Assembly (NCBI GenBank): GCA_022841665.1
Contig: JALHRB010000002.1
Location: 124,001 to 188,000, forward strand
DNA from: Pseudolabrys sp.
GTDB lineage: Bacteria; Pseudomonadota; Alphaproteobacteria; Rhizobiales; Xanthobacteraceae
Length of the DNA: 64,000 bases
Direction: 5' to 3'
Shown here: positions 53,827 to 63,995 of the stretch, piece by piece
How positions within the stretch are numbered: position 1 is the first letter of the stretch
Layout of the letters: each line of letters starts with the position of its first letter
Notes under the pieces: generated by a model
Database searches by the model: none
What the model was told of the DNA's origin: nothing
The model's input: only the letters and a program-made list of their open reading frames with translations
Translations under genes and position numbers: made by a program

Positions 53827-56243
53827 TCACGCATGCAGCCCGAGCTTCTCCGCCACCGTCCAGGTGCGCCAATTGTCGTGCGGCATGGCGATGTGGGTGG
53901 AGCCCAGGAACCTGAAGGCGTCGTTCACCGCATTGGCGAAGCACGGCACGCCGCCGACATTGGGGCTTTCGCCGACCCCCTTGGCGCCGATCGGATGATG
54001 CGGCGACGGCGTCGTCGTCCAGTCGGTTTCCCAATGCGGGGTCTCGACCGCGGTCGGCAGGAAGTAGTCCATCAGCGAGGCGGTGGTGACGTTACCGTCA
54101 TCGTCGTAGTGGATCTCCTGCCCCATGGCGATGCCAAGGGCTTCGGTCAGGCCGCCGTGGATCTGGCCCTCGATGATCATCGGGTTGATGCGCGTGCCGC
54201 AGTCGTCGAGCGCATAGAAGCGGCGGATCTTGCTGGTGCCGGTGTCGACGTCCACGTCGAGGACGCAGATATAGGCGCCGAACGGATAGGTCATGTTGGG
54301 CGGATCGTAATAACTCACCGCTTCGAGGCCCGGCTCCATGCCCGGCGGCACGCCGTGATAGGCGGCCCAGGCCAGTTCGGTCATGGTCTTGAAGCGCTCC
54401 GGGTTGCCCTTCACCCGGAAGCGGTCGACATCCCATTCGAGGTCGTCGTCATGCACCTCAAGCAGGTGCGCGGCGATCATTTGCGCCTTGGCCTTGATCT
54501 TGCGCGCGGCGACCGCGGTCGCGGCGCCGGAGACCGGCGTCGAGCGCGAGCCGTAGGTGCCGAGGCCGTAGGGCGCCGTGTCGGTATTGCCCTCCTCGAT
54601 CATGATGTTGTCGGCGGCGATGCCCAGCTCGGTCGCGATGATCTGGGCATAGGTGGTCTCGTGACCCTGCCCTTGCGACTTGGTGCCGAGCCGCGCGATC
54701 ACGCTGCCGGTCGGATGGATGCGGATTTCGGCGGAGTCGAACATGGCGATGCCGAGAATGTCGCAGTTGCGCGAGGGGCCGGCGCCGACGATCTCGGTGA
54801 AGAAGGCGATACCGATGCCCATCAGTTCGCGAGTCTCGCCGCGCTTGAAGGCCTCCTGCTTCGCCTTCTGCTCGGCGCGCAGTTTCTTGTAGCCGACCGT
54901 GTCCATCGCCTTGTTCAAGGCGGTGTGATAGTCGCCGGAATCGTATTCCCAGCCGAGCGCCGAGGTGTAGGGAAACTGCTCGCGCCGGATCAGGTTCTTC
55001 ATGCGGAATTCGGCCGCGTCCATGCCGAGCTTCTGCGCCATGATGTCCATGGCGCGCTCGATGCAATAGGCCGCTTCCGTGACGCGGAAGGAGCAGCGAT
55101 AGGCGACGCCGCCCGGCGCCTTGTTGGTGTAGACGCCATCCACCGCCACGTGCGCGACCGGGAAGTCGTAGGAGCCGGTGACGATGTTGAAGAAGCCGGC
55201 CGGCCACTTGGACGGATCGGCGCAGGCATCGAAGGCCCCGTGATCGGCGATGGTGTAGACGCGCAGGCCGGTGACCTTGCCGTCCTTGGTGGCGCTCATC
55301 TCGGTCAGCATGTGGTAGTCGCGGGCGAAGGCCGTGGTCGAGAGATTCTCGATGCGGTCCTCGACCCATTTCACCGGCTGGCCGGTCACGATCGAGGCGA
55401 CGATGGCGCAGATATAGCCGGGGTACGCGCCGACTTTGTTGCCGAAGCCGCCGCCGATATCGGGGGCGATGACGTGGATTTTGTGCTCGGGGATTTTCGA
55501 GATGAGCGACGCCACCGTGCGGATGACGTGCGGCGCCTGGAAGGTGCCCCACACCGTCAACTCACCCTTGATCTTGTCGAAGGAGGCCACGCACTGGCAG
55601 GTCTCCAGCGGGCACGGGTGCACGCGTTGATACGAGATCATCTCCTTCATGGTGACATCGGCCTTCTTGAAGGCCGCGTCGACGCCGTCCTTGTCGCCCA
55701 TCTCCCAGGTGAAGATGTGGTTGTAGTGCTTGCGCTTGCCGTGGGCGCCCTCGGTCTTGTCCTTGATGTCCTCGCGCAGGAGCGGCGCGTCCGGCGCCAT
55801 GGCCTTGAACGGATCGACCAGCGCGGGCAGCGCCTCGTATTCGACCTCGACCAGATCGGCGGCGTCGGCCGCGATGTAGCGGTCGGTGGCGATGACGAAG
55901 GCGACCTCCTGGTTCTGGTAGAGGACTTTCTCCTCGGCCAGGACCGCGGCGACGTCGCCGGCGAGCGTCGGCATGTAATGCAGGCTGAGCGGCTTGAGCT
56001 CGGCTGCGGTGAGCACCGCGATGACGCCCGGCACGGCCGCGGCCTTGCTGGTGTCGATCTTCTTGATGCGGGCGTGGGCGTGCGGCGAGCGGGTGAAATC
56101 GCCGTACAGCATGCCGGTGAGCTTCAGGTCGTCGACGTAATTGCCCTTGCCCTGGACGAAGCGGACGTCCTCGACGCGCTTGCGCTTGCAGCCCATGCCT
56201 TCGAGCTTTTCGGCGCGTTCGGCGGAGGTGGGGGTCATGTCGT

Positions 56244-56247
<4 letters not shown>
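53827..56247 (-). CDS. coxL: Form I aerobic CO dehydrogenase large subunit (Mo-Cu)
   Basis: An 806-residue molybdopterin subunit. The active-site loop is VAYRCSFR, which matches the form I signature AYxCSFR. The Cu-binding Cys is residue 385, close to Cys388 of Oligotropha. Other blocks: [21 protein letters not shown] (N-terminus), [38 protein letters not shown] and [20 protein letters not shown]. It oxidises CO with water to CO2, giving two electrons to FAD via 2Fe-2S centres. ATG 56247 overlaps the coxS stop (ATGA). Confidence 0.96.
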
Positions 56248-56744
<497 letters not shown>

Positions 56745-56761
56745 CGTCGTCTCCCGAAAAT

Positions 56762-57628
56762 TCAGGCGCCGGCGCGCGCTTTGGCGCGCGCGAGGGCACG
56801 GGCGAGCATCACGCCCGCCATTTTTGTGCGGTAGCGGGCGGGCCCGCGCCCGTCCGTGGCGGGCGAGGTGATCGCCTCGGCGGCGGCGACGGCTTTCTTC
56901 ACCGTCGCGGCGTCGAGGCTCGAGCCGGTGAGGATCTTGCCGGCCTCCTCCGCCCATAGCGGCGTCTCGGCGACGTTGGTGAGGCCGATCGAGCAGCTCG
57001 CCACCTTGCCGCCGCTCATGGTCAGCACCACCGCCGCGGCGGCGGTGGCGTAGTCGCCGATCTTGCGCTTGAGCTTCTCGTAGGCGGAACCGTGGCCGGC
57101 CGGCGGCACCGGAATGCGCACGGCGGTGACGATTTCACCCGGCTCGAGCGCGGTGAAATAGGCGCCCTGGTAGAAAGCGCGCGCCGCGATACGCCGCTCG
57201 CCGGTCTTGCCGGCGACATGATAGCTGGCGTTGAGGCACAGCATCACCGCCGGCATGTCGTTGCCGGGATCGCCGTTGGCGACATTGCCGCCGAGCGTGC
57301 CGAGATAACGCACCTGCGGATCGGCGATCAGCAGCGCGGTCTCGCGCAGGATCGGCAATTTCGCGCTCAACAGGTCGGAGCCGATGAGCTCGTGCTGGGT
57401 GGTGGTGGCGCCGATGACGATGTCGCCGCCGTCGGCGCGGATGCCTTTGAGGGCCGACACGCCGCCGAGATCGACCAGGTGGCCGGGCTTGGCGAGCCGG
57501 AGCTTCATCATGGGAATGAGACTATGTCCGCCGGCGAGGGCGCGTGCCTCGTCGCCGAACTGGGCGAGCAGGCCGACCGCCTCTTGGACGGAATTCGGAC
57601 GATGATACGCGAAGGAACCTGGAATCAT
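56762..57628 (-). CDS. coxM: CO dehydrogenase medium subunit, FAD-binding
   Basis: A 288-residue FAD subunit. The two FAD pyrophosphate motifs are [15 protein letters not shown] and [25 protein letters not shown]. Starts [25 protein letters not shown]. It accepts electrons from CoxS and passes them to quinone or another acceptor. ATG 57628 follows a GGGAGG ribosome site. First gene of the run coxMSLDE-xdhC, with tandem repeats upstream. Confidence 0.96.
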   Translation of the reverse strand: MIPGSFAYHRPNSVQEAVGLLAQFGDEARALAGGHSLIPMMKLRLAKPGHLVDLGGVSALKGIRADGGDIVIGATTTQHELIGSDLLSAKLPILRETALLIADPQVRYLGTLGGNVANGDPGNDMPAVMLCLNASYHVAGKTGERRIAARAFYQGAYFTALEPGEIVTAVRIPVPPAGHGSAYEKLKRKIGDYATAAAAVVLTMSGGKVASCSIGLTNVAETPLWAEEAGKILTGSSLDAATVKKAVAAAEAITSPATDGRGPARYRTKMAGVMLARALARAKARAGA

Positions 57629-57734
57629 CGTAGACCTCCCTTTCGGTCTAGCCCTCTTCCGCCGGGCGGAAGTGGTAGAACCTTTTTCTCTTTCAAACCG
57701 AACCTGCCGACAGCAGGCTGCAAGTTATTGCTGC

Positions 57735-57770
57735 GTTTTAAGCCTTTGCTTTGTTTTAAGCCTTTGCTTT
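57735..57770 (-). repeat. Two perfect tandem 18-bp repeats upstream of coxM
   Basis: GTTTTAAGCCTTTGCTTT occurs twice without a gap (57735-57752, 57753-57770), 107-142 bp before the coxM start codon. LytTR regulators bind direct repeats, and a CoxC-type MHYT-LytTR gene lies upstream, so this may be its operator. Confidence 0.7.
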
Positions 57771-57834
57771 CGACGCGGCATCGATCGCGCCGGGTAGCTC
57801 GCCGACGGAGCGCGGCTGCAAGCCTGACAGCGCA

Positions 57835-58557
57835 TCAGAACCTGTAGGTGACACCCGCGCCAATCAGCCAAGGATCGAGATTGACCTTGCCGGTGAGCGG
57901 GCCGGCGCTGCTGTCACCGTCCCATTTCGGGCGCAGCCAAAGCTTTTTGACGTCGACGTTGAAGCCCCAGTGCCGATCGATCATATAGTCGAAGCCGATT
58001 TGCACCGCGGGTGAGAAGCTGTTGTGCAAGTGGCTCCGCGTGATGGTCACACCGGCGCCGTTGGGGGTGTTGCCGGCGGTTTGACCGAAGAACACCGTAT
58101 AGTTCGCGCCAGCACCGACATAAGGCTTGAAGGCGCCGAACTGCGTGAAGTGGTATTGCAACGTCAGGGTGGGCGGCAGCAGCCAGGACTTGCCGACATC
58201 GAGACCGTTCGTCGTCGGCACGCCGGTGCCCGTCACGTGGTGATAGGTGACGCCAAGAATGAGTTCCACGGCGATGTTCTGGGTAAAGAAGTAGGTGATG
58301 TCGAGTTCCGGCACGACCATATCCGAGGTCGACAGTCCGGAGCCTGGAATCTGGTCGACAACGCCGGAATTGCGCGTAATGACGCCGAGCGCGCGCAACC
58401 GGATCATCCATGGACTCCAAGGCTCGATCGCCGGGGCGGCCTTGAGGACAGGGGCCGCCTTAACGCGCATGTCGGCCGCCCACGTCGAGGTCGGCACGAC
58501 CGACGCGATCGCTGCGACGGCAACAACAGCACTGACCAGCTTGGTAAGCTTACACAT
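57835..58557 (-). CDS. OmpW-family outer membrane protein
   Basis: A 240-residue outer membrane protein with a signal peptide (KLVSAVVAVAAIASVVPTSTWAAD). WSPWMIRLRALGVI, DITYFFTQNIAVELILGVTYHHV, PPTLTLQYHFTQFGAFKPYVGAGANYTVFF and DPWLIGAGVTYRF are the OmpW beta-barrel blocks, ending in the terminal aromatic F. It is an eight-stranded barrel thought to form a hydrophobic channel. ATG 58557 follows AGGGGGGTATAAC. It lies between coxC and coxM, an unusual position within a cox cluster. Confidence 0.88.
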   Translation of the reverse strand: MCKLTKLVSAVVAVAAIASVVPTSTWAADMRVKAAPVLKAAPAIEPWSPWMIRLRALGVITRNSGVVDQIPGSGLSTSDMVVPELDITYFFTQNIAVELILGVTYHHVTGTGVPTTNGLDVGKSWLLPPTLTLQYHFTQFGAFKPYVGAGANYTVFFGQTAGNTPNGAGVTITRSHLHNSFSPAVQIGFDYMIDRHWGFNVDVKKLWLRPKWDGDSSAGPLTGKVNLDPWLIGAGVTYRF

Positions 58558-58870
58558 GTTATACCCCCCTAACGTGGCACAACTGACCATGACGAAACTG
58601 AGAGGAGGCACCGCGCGAGCAAAACTCACACCGCGGCACACGCCCCCTCTTAAGTTTTCATTAAAGAAATTTGGCGGCGTGTGCGGTGCAATAACAATGC
58701 ATGGTTCATGAGCGGAGCAGGCCGTGCACCAATGGTGGCTTCGGCGCACGAAAGGCGGCGGCGCTGCACGAACTGCGTCAGACTGGCTGACCCAACTCGT
58801 GCCTGAAGGCTGGCAGCCACTTAAGACGTGGAAGCTGCCGCGAGTGTGTTGCGATGCAAAATCTTTCGCC
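58558..58870. other. Promoter region of the OmpW gene with a long inverted repeat
   Basis: About 313 bp without a gene between coxC and ompW. GCACACGCC (58636-58644) and GGCGTGTGC (58676-58684) form a 9-bp inverted repeat around an AT-rich loop of 31 bases containing CTTAAGTTTTCATTAAAG. This could be a regulator site or a leader hairpin. No coding potential is seen. Confidence 0.45.
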
Positions 58871-60070
58871 TCAGCCGGCCCTGGCGCCGATCCGTGACTT
58901 CAGCCAACCGACGCGGCTGCGACTGACCGGAACGGCGTAGTGCTCGGCGGCGGCCATTTCGACCATCTCGCTGTCGCCGGAGCGCCGGTAGCCGACCACG
59001 CGTTCGATATTGACGATGTGGCTGCGGTGAACACGCACGAATTGGCTCTTGTCGAGCCGCGATTCAACTTCGCCGATCGCAAGCGGGCAAAACAGCCTGG
59101 CTGTGCCATTGAAGATGTAGGTGTAATGCGCATTGGCATGTACCGCGACCACATCCTCGACCGCGACGAATTGCGTGGCACCGTCGCGTTCGATCGGCAG
59201 ATGGCGGGCGAGACGCCGGGGCGGTGCACCGGCGCCGCCGAGCGGTGCATAAGTGCCGCGTCCGAATTCGGCATCGCCAGCGGACGCCAGTTGCACGGGC
59301 GCGCCCGCCAGTTCCGGGATATTGGGCAAGACCGGCGATGCCGGCGCACCTTCCGCCGATCCCTCTCGCGCGCGATCCGGCACCAAGAACAATAGAAAAA
59401 TGCCGGAAATGCAAAAGGCGACGATGGCGACGACAATGGCCAGCAGATCGGTCGAGAGCGCCGGCGCTCCCGATAGTGGCAAGCTGTGCGGAAACAGCGT
59501 CATGCCCGCCATGGCCGTATAATGCATGCCCGAAACGGCGACGCCGAACGCGACCGCCGACAGGATCATCGGCGGACGCCCGCTCTGCCCGGTCGCCAGC
59601 CAAAGCGCCAGTTCGGAGGCCGCAATGGCGATGATCAGGCTGGCCGCTACATAGGCGGCGGCGTGCGTCATGTGCGCGCTCGCATGCAGCGCGGTCATGC
59701 CGACGTAGTGCATCGAAAAGATGCCGGTCCCCATCAAAGCCGCCGATAAGGTCAGGCGCATTAAAGTCAGCGGGCCGGCGCTCATCGCGAACACCGCGAC
59801 GCCGACCACGATCACGCACACAAGGAATGACAGCAGTGTTTGGAAAACAAGATAGTCGACGGGAAACGGCAATCGGGCCGCCAGCATGCCGACGAAGTGC
59901 ATGGTCCATATGGCGACGGCCAACGAGAACGCGGCCCCGGCGAGCAACAGCCGCCTGCGCATCCCGACCGCGCCGCCGATCTGGAGAGCCAGGTTGAAGC
60001 CCACATAGGCGCCCTGGATCGCCATCACGACGGAAAGCAGGACAAGCCAGGGCTCATACGCCACCTGCAT
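58871..60070 (-). CDS. coxC: MHYT-LytTR membrane regulator, CoxC-like
   Basis: A 399-residue protein. Residues ~10-235 are an MHYT sensor domain with seven transmembrane helices. The metal-binding motifs are TMHFVGMLA, SMHYVGMTALHASAH and GMHYTAMAGM. Residues ~290-395 are a LytTR DNA-binding domain (FVAVEDVVAVHANAHYTYIFNG, then RLDKSQFVRVHRSHIVNIERV). MHYT is proposed to sense diatomic gases via copper. Oligotropha CoxC and CoxH have this architecture. It is positioned upstream of coxM in the same direction and is the likely regulator of CO oxidation genes. Confidence 0.9.
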   Translation of the reverse strand: MQVAYEPWLVLLSVVMAIQGAYVGFNLALQIGGAVGMRRRLLLAGAAFSLAVAIWTMHFVGMLAARLPFPVDYLVFQTLLSFLVCVIVVGVAVFAMSAGPLTLMRLTLSAALMGTGIFSMHYVGMTALHASAHMTHAAAYVAASLIIAIAASELALWLATGQSGRPPMILSAVAFGVAVSGMHYTAMAGMTLFPHSLPLSGAPALSTDLLAIVVAIVAFCISGIFLLFLVPDRAREGSAEGAPASPVLPNIPELAGAPVQLASAGDAEFGRGTYAPLGGAGAPPRRLARHLPIERDGATQFVAVEDVVAVHANAHYTYIFNGTARLFCPLAIGEVESRLDKSQFVRVHRSHIVNIERVVGYRRSGDSEMVEMAAAEHYAVPVSRSRVGWLKSRIGARAG

Positions 60071-60596
60071 TGCCGCGTTCCCTTCCCGCTCGCCGAAGTC
60101 CCGCTATTTTATTGCGAGTTAGGATAAGTATAAAATGAACTTAGACCGTCGCCGAGACAAATTTGTGCTGCCCGGGCACTGCGTTAACTGATCGGGCCGG
60201 CAATGCTTTAGGACGCCCGCTTCCAAATGTCCGCTAAATTGGGTCGGACCAGCCATTTCTTCGATGTCCGCCTTGAGTCTCGGCTTCGCCCCGAAGAGCA
60301 GACATTAGAGCGGGGCGTCGTTAGGGCAGCTACCTTGCCGTACAACAACTATTTGCCTCCTGCTGGGATCGCCGAACCGCCAAGAACAACATCGTTGCCA
60401 AATCCGAAGTTACCGGCGCTCTTCTCGGAGGGCACATCCGCGGCGGCACCGCTCCGTCCCGTTATCCACAAGACGGAGAACGTTTGCTGGCTGCACCCCT
60501 CCCTCTCCGCCATCCTCCGATTCATGATAATCGAACCCTCGATTTCTTTGGGTTCACTTCCCTCTCTCCCCGCCACCGTTTTCCGAAAGTCCCCCA
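60071..60596. other. Intergenic region between coxC and modA-like gene
   Basis: About 526 bp without a convincing gene. AT-rich DNA near 60110-60140 is the probable coxC promoter region. Downstream is the direct repeat copy B (60505-60547). A plus-strand frame at 60227-60898 overlaps the modA-like gene in another frame and has no recognisable protein. Confidence 0.5.
60505..60547 (+). repeat. Direct repeat copy B, tRNA-Ser-3'-end-like
   Basis: A 43-bp copy of the element at 50642-50684 with three mismatches, same orientation. It is preceded by CCCTCCCT, so the combined CCCTCCCTCTCCGCCA matches a tRNA-Ser 3' end. The 9.9 kb between the copies holds the cox cluster. Confidence 0.75.
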
Positions 60597-61295
60597 ATGC
60601 CCGAGCCGCTGAAGATCGTCACCACGGTCGCCATGCAGGGCGTGATCGACAAGCTCACGCCGGAGTTCACGAAGGCCACCGGCCTTGCCGTTGCCATGAC
60701 CTTCGCGCCGCCGTCGGCGACGGTGGCGATGATCCAGAAGGGCGAAGCCGCCGACGTCGTCATCGCCACGCCGGAGGGCATCGACGGCCTCATCCAGGAA
60801 GGCAAGCTCGCCGCCGGCTCGAGCCGCCCGGTCGCAAAAATGATCATGGGTCTTGCCGTCGGCTTGAACGAACCGAAGGCGGACATTTCGTCAGCTGATA
60901 AGTTCAAGGCGGCGCTGCTCGCCGCCAAGTCGGTCATCCATGCCGACCCCGCCACCGGTAGCCCGAGCGCGGCCCATTTTCTCAAGGTGTGCGCGCGCCT
61001 CGGCATCGCCGACGCGGTGAAGCGCAAGACGATCACACGCTCCGGCCTGGTCGCGCCGGCGGTGGCAAGCGGCGAGGCCGCCATGGCGGTGCAGCAGCTC
61101 GCCGAGCTGATGCTGGTGCCGGGCGTGCAAGTGCTTGGACCGTTTCCGGATGAGTTGCAGAACGTGATGCCGCTCTCCGCCGGCGTCCATGCGAAGTCGG
61201 CGGTGGCGCAGGCTGCGCAAACGATGATCGATCTCATCGCTTCGCCGCGCGGCAAAGACGCGGTGGTGCAGTCCGGCTTGCTGGCGGCCAACTGA
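60597..61295 (+). CDS. ModA-like substrate-binding protein without signal peptide
   Basis: A 232-residue protein of the molybdate-binding-protein-like fold: LKIVTTVAMQGVIDKLTPEFTKATG, FAPPSATVAMIQKGEAADVVIATPEGIDGLIQEGKL, and HADPATGSPSAAHFLKVCARLGI. Unlike TupA it begins directly with the mature-like sequence (MPEPLKIVT), with no signal peptide at this start. It could be cytoplasmic, or the true start may be elsewhere. No ABC genes adjoin. It is co-directional with the FAH-family gene 12 bp downstream, which suggests a catabolic rather than metal role. Confidence 0.78.
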   Translation: MPEPLKIVTTVAMQGVIDKLTPEFTKATGLAVAMTFAPPSATVAMIQKGEAADVVIATPEGIDGLIQEGKLAAGSSRPVAKMIMGLAVGLNEPKADISSADKFKAALLAAKSVIHADPATGSPSAAHFLKVCARLGIADAVKRKTITRSGLVAPAVASGEAAMAVQQLAELMLVPGVQVLGPFPDELQNVMPLSAGVHAKSAVAQAAQTMIDLIASPRGKDAVVQSGLLAAN

Positions 61296-61307
61296 TCGGA
61301 GGAAGCG

Positions 61308-62093
61308 ATGAAGTGGTGCCGGTTCAAGGCCGACGGCAGCGAGTCTATTTTTGGCATCGTCGAGGGCGATCGCGTGATCGCGGTCGAGGGCTCGCCCTTC
61401 ACGCGCTATGAACGCACCGCGCGCGTCTATCCGCTGGTCGCGGTCAAGCTCGACATCCCGACCGTGCCGTCCACCTTCTTCTGTGTCGGCGTCAACTACG
61501 CCGACCACGTCCGCCGCATGGCGGAGAAGCGCGGCAAGCAGCCCGAATTCCCCACCCAGCCCGACATCGGCTACCGCGCCAACAACGCGCTGATCGCGCA
61601 CGAAGAGAACATCGTGAAGCCGAAGGATGCCGGCGCCGAGTTCCAGTACGAGGGCGAGCTGGTCGCGGTGTTCGGCAAGAAGTGCCGCAACGTGACGAAG
61701 GAAAATGCGCTCGACTACGTGCTCGGCTGGACCATCGGCAACGACGTCTCCGAGCGCGGCTGGCAGGCCAGCGACCGCACGCTCTGGCGCGCCAAGAACT
61801 GCGACACCTTCAAGCCGATGGGCCCCTGGATCGAGACCGAGGCCGATCTCGACACCATGCAGACCACCATCCGCATCAACGGCGCGGTCACCGAAAGCTT
61901 CAAGACCAACAACATGATCTTCGACGCGCCGACTTACATCAGCCTGGTCTCGCGCTATTGCACCATCATGCCGGGCGACGTGATGTGGATGGGCACCGAC
62001 GGCGTGCCGGCCAATATGGCCATGGGCGACACGGTCGAGATCGATATCTCCGGCGTCGGGGTTTTGCGCAACCGCGTGGTGGCGGAGACCTGA
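61308..62093 (+). CDS. Fumarylacetoacetate hydrolase-family protein
   Basis: A 261-residue FAH-fold protein. VNYADHVRRMAEKRGKQPEFPTQPDIGYRANNALIAHEENIVKPKD is the substrate/metal-binding start, EYEGELVAV-like segment (FQYEGELVAVFGKKCRNVTKENALDYVLGWTIGNDVSERGWQ) provides the Glu metal ligands, and GDVMWMGTDGVPANMAMGDTVEIDI ends the fold. Such enzymes hydrolyse or decarboxylate beta-keto or acylpyruvate-type substrates. The specific substrate is unknown. GGAGGAA precedes ATG 61308. Confidence 0.9.
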   Translation: MKWCRFKADGSESIFGIVEGDRVIAVEGSPFTRYERTARVYPLVAVKLDIPTVPSTFFCVGVNYADHVRRMAEKRGKQPEFPTQPDIGYRANNALIAHEENIVKPKDAGAEFQYEGELVAVFGKKCRNVTKENALDYVLGWTIGNDVSERGWQASDRTLWRAKNCDTFKPMGPWIETEADLDTMQTTIRINGAVTESFKTNNMIFDAPTYISLVSRYCTIMPGDVMWMGTDGVPANMAMGDTVEIDISGVGVLRNRVVAET

Positions 62094-62195
62094 GGCCCGC
62101 GGGTTGCGCGGGCGCGCGATTTCTCGCACAAAAGACCTGCGCCCTTGCCGGGGCGGCGCCAATGCGGATCGTTCCTTATCGTTCTGGGGGCCGTT

Positions 62196-63995
62196 TTGGC
62201 TGACACCGTCGCTTCCATCGTGGCCGCGCATTGGGCGGGCGCCGCCACGCCCGAAGAAACCGTCGCCCGCAGCTACGCGCGCATCCGTGCGCTTGGCGAT
62301 CCCGCCGTTTTCATCACCTTGCGCCCGGAGGCCGACGCGCTGGCCGAAGCCCGCGCGCTGGCGGCGGCGGGCCCCGAGGGCCGCCCGCTTTACGGCGTGC
62401 CGGTGGCGGTGAAGGACAATATCGACGACGCCGGATTGCCGACCACCGCCGCCTGTCCGGCCTTCGCCTATACGCCCACGCGGGACTCGACCGCGGTGGC
62501 GCGGCTGCGCGCCGCCGGCGCCATCGTCGTGGGCAAAACTAATCTCGACCAGTTCGCCACCGGCTTGGTCGGCGTGCGCTCGCCTTACGGCATCCCGAAG
62601 AACGCGATCAAGCCGGAGCTGGTCCCCGGCGGCTCCAGCTCGGGCTCGGCGGTCGCGGTCGCCAACGGCCTGGTGCCGCTTGCGCTCGGCACTGACACCG
62701 CCGGCTCCGGCCGCATCCCGGCCGGCCTCAACAACATCGTGGGCCTGAAGCCGAGCCTCGGCCTCGTCTCGACCTTCGGCGTGGTGCCGGCCTGCCGCAC
62801 GCTCGATTGCGTCTCGGTCTTCGCACTCACCGTCGACGATGCCTGGACCGCGCTTTCCGTCATGGCCGGGCCGGACGCTTCCGATCCCTATTCGCGCAGC
62901 CGTCCGCTCGGCGCGCCTGGCGCGCTGCCGCAAGCGAAGCTCGGCGTGCCCAAGCCCGGCCAGCGGCTGTTCTTCGGCGACCGCGCGTTCGAGGCGGCTT
63001 ATGCCGCCGCGCTCGAGCGTCTCGCGCGGCTCGGCTGCACCATCGTCGAGATCGACATCGAGCCCTTCTACGAAACGGCGCGGCTCTTGTACGAAGGCCC
63101 GTGGCTCGCCGAGCGCGCGCTCGCCGCCGGCAAGCTTTTGGCGTCCGATCCCGACGCCATCCATCCGGTCACGCGCGAGATCACGCTCGGCGGCCTGCGC
63201 CCGACGGCGATGGACGCCTTCAGCGCCTTCTACAAACTGGAAGAGCTGCGGCGCGTCGCCGACCTTACCTTCCGGCAGGTGGACGCGCTGGCGCTGCCGA
63301 CGGCGCCGACAGCCTACACGGTGCAACAGGTGCTGGCCGACCCGATCCAGCTCAACAGCCGGCTCGGCAGCTACACTAATTTCGTCAATCTGCTCGACAT
63401 GTGCGGGCTGGCGCTGCCGGCCTCTTTCACCGATGCCGGCGTGCCCTTCGGCATCACGCTGCTCGCGCCCGGCGGCGACGATGCGCGGCTGGCCGAGATC
63501 GGGCGCGTCTTCCACGTCGACACCGGCCTCTCGCTCGGCGCGACCGGCGCGCCGCAGCCGCCGCTTTCCGCGCTGCCGAAGCGCGCGGCATCCGGCGAGG
63601 TCGCCGTCGCGGTGATCGGCGCGCATCTGTCCGGCCTGCCGCTCAACGGCGAATTGCGCGCGCTCGGCGGCCGGTTGCTGGAGGAGGCGGAGACCGCCCC
63701 GCATTACCGGCTCTACGCGCTGCCCGGCACGACGCCGCCGAAGCCCGGCCTGCTGCGCGTGGCGGACGGGCAGGGCGCCTCGATCGCGCTGGAAATATGG
63801 GCGCTGCCGGTCGCCGGCTTCGGCCGATTCGTCGAAGGGGTGCCGCCGCCGCTGTCGATCGGCAGCCTCGCGTTGGCCGACGGCCGCGTCGTCAAAGGCT
63901 TTTTGGTCGAGGCCGCGGCGATCGCGGGCGCGCGCGACATTTCAAGCTTCGGCGGCTGGCGGGCCTTTCTCGCGCAGGGAGAAGCGAGGGCCTGA
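62196..63995 (+). CDS. Allophanate hydrolase-like amidase (AtzF family)
   Basis: A 599-residue protein. Residues ~1-440 are an amidase-signature enzyme with the Ser-cisSer-Lys triad: VPVAVKDNIDDAG (Lys), VPGGSSSGSAVAVANGLVP and LGTDTAGSGRIPAGLNNIVGLKP (Ser). The C-terminal ~125 residues (EVAVAVIGAHLSGLPLNGELRALGGRLLEEAETAPHYRLYALPG) match the second domain of AtzF allophanate hydrolases. It would cleave allophanate to ammonia and CO2. The start is taken as TTG 62196 with GGGGG upstream, giving the usual family length. No urea carboxylase is in the window; one may lie downstream. Confidence 0.88.
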   Translation: MADTVASIVAAHWAGAATPEETVARSYARIRALGDPAVFITLRPEADALAEARALAAAGPEGRPLYGVPVAVKDNIDDAGLPTTAACPAFAYTPTRDSTAVARLRAAGAIVVGKTNLDQFATGLVGVRSPYGIPKNAIKPELVPGGSSSGSAVAVANGLVPLALGTDTAGSGRIPAGLNNIVGLKPSLGLVSTFGVVPACRTLDCVSVFALTVDDAWTALSVMAGPDASDPYSRSRPLGAPGALPQAKLGVPKPGQRLFFGDRAFEAAYAAALERLARLGCTIVEIDIEPFYETARLLYEGPWLAERALAAGKLLASDPDAIHPVTREITLGGLRPTAMDAFSAFYKLEELRRVADLTFRQVDALALPTAPTAYTVQQVLADPIQLNSRLGSYTNFVNLLDMCGLALPASFTDAGVPFGITLLAPGGDDARLAEIGRVFHVDTGLSLGATGAPQPPLSALPKRAASGEVAVAVIGAHLSGLPLNGELRALGGRLLEEAETAPHYRLYALPGTTPPKPGLLRVADGQGASIALEIWALPVAGFGRFVEGVPPPLSIGSLALADGRVVKGFLVEAAAIAGARDISSFGGWRAFLAQGEARA

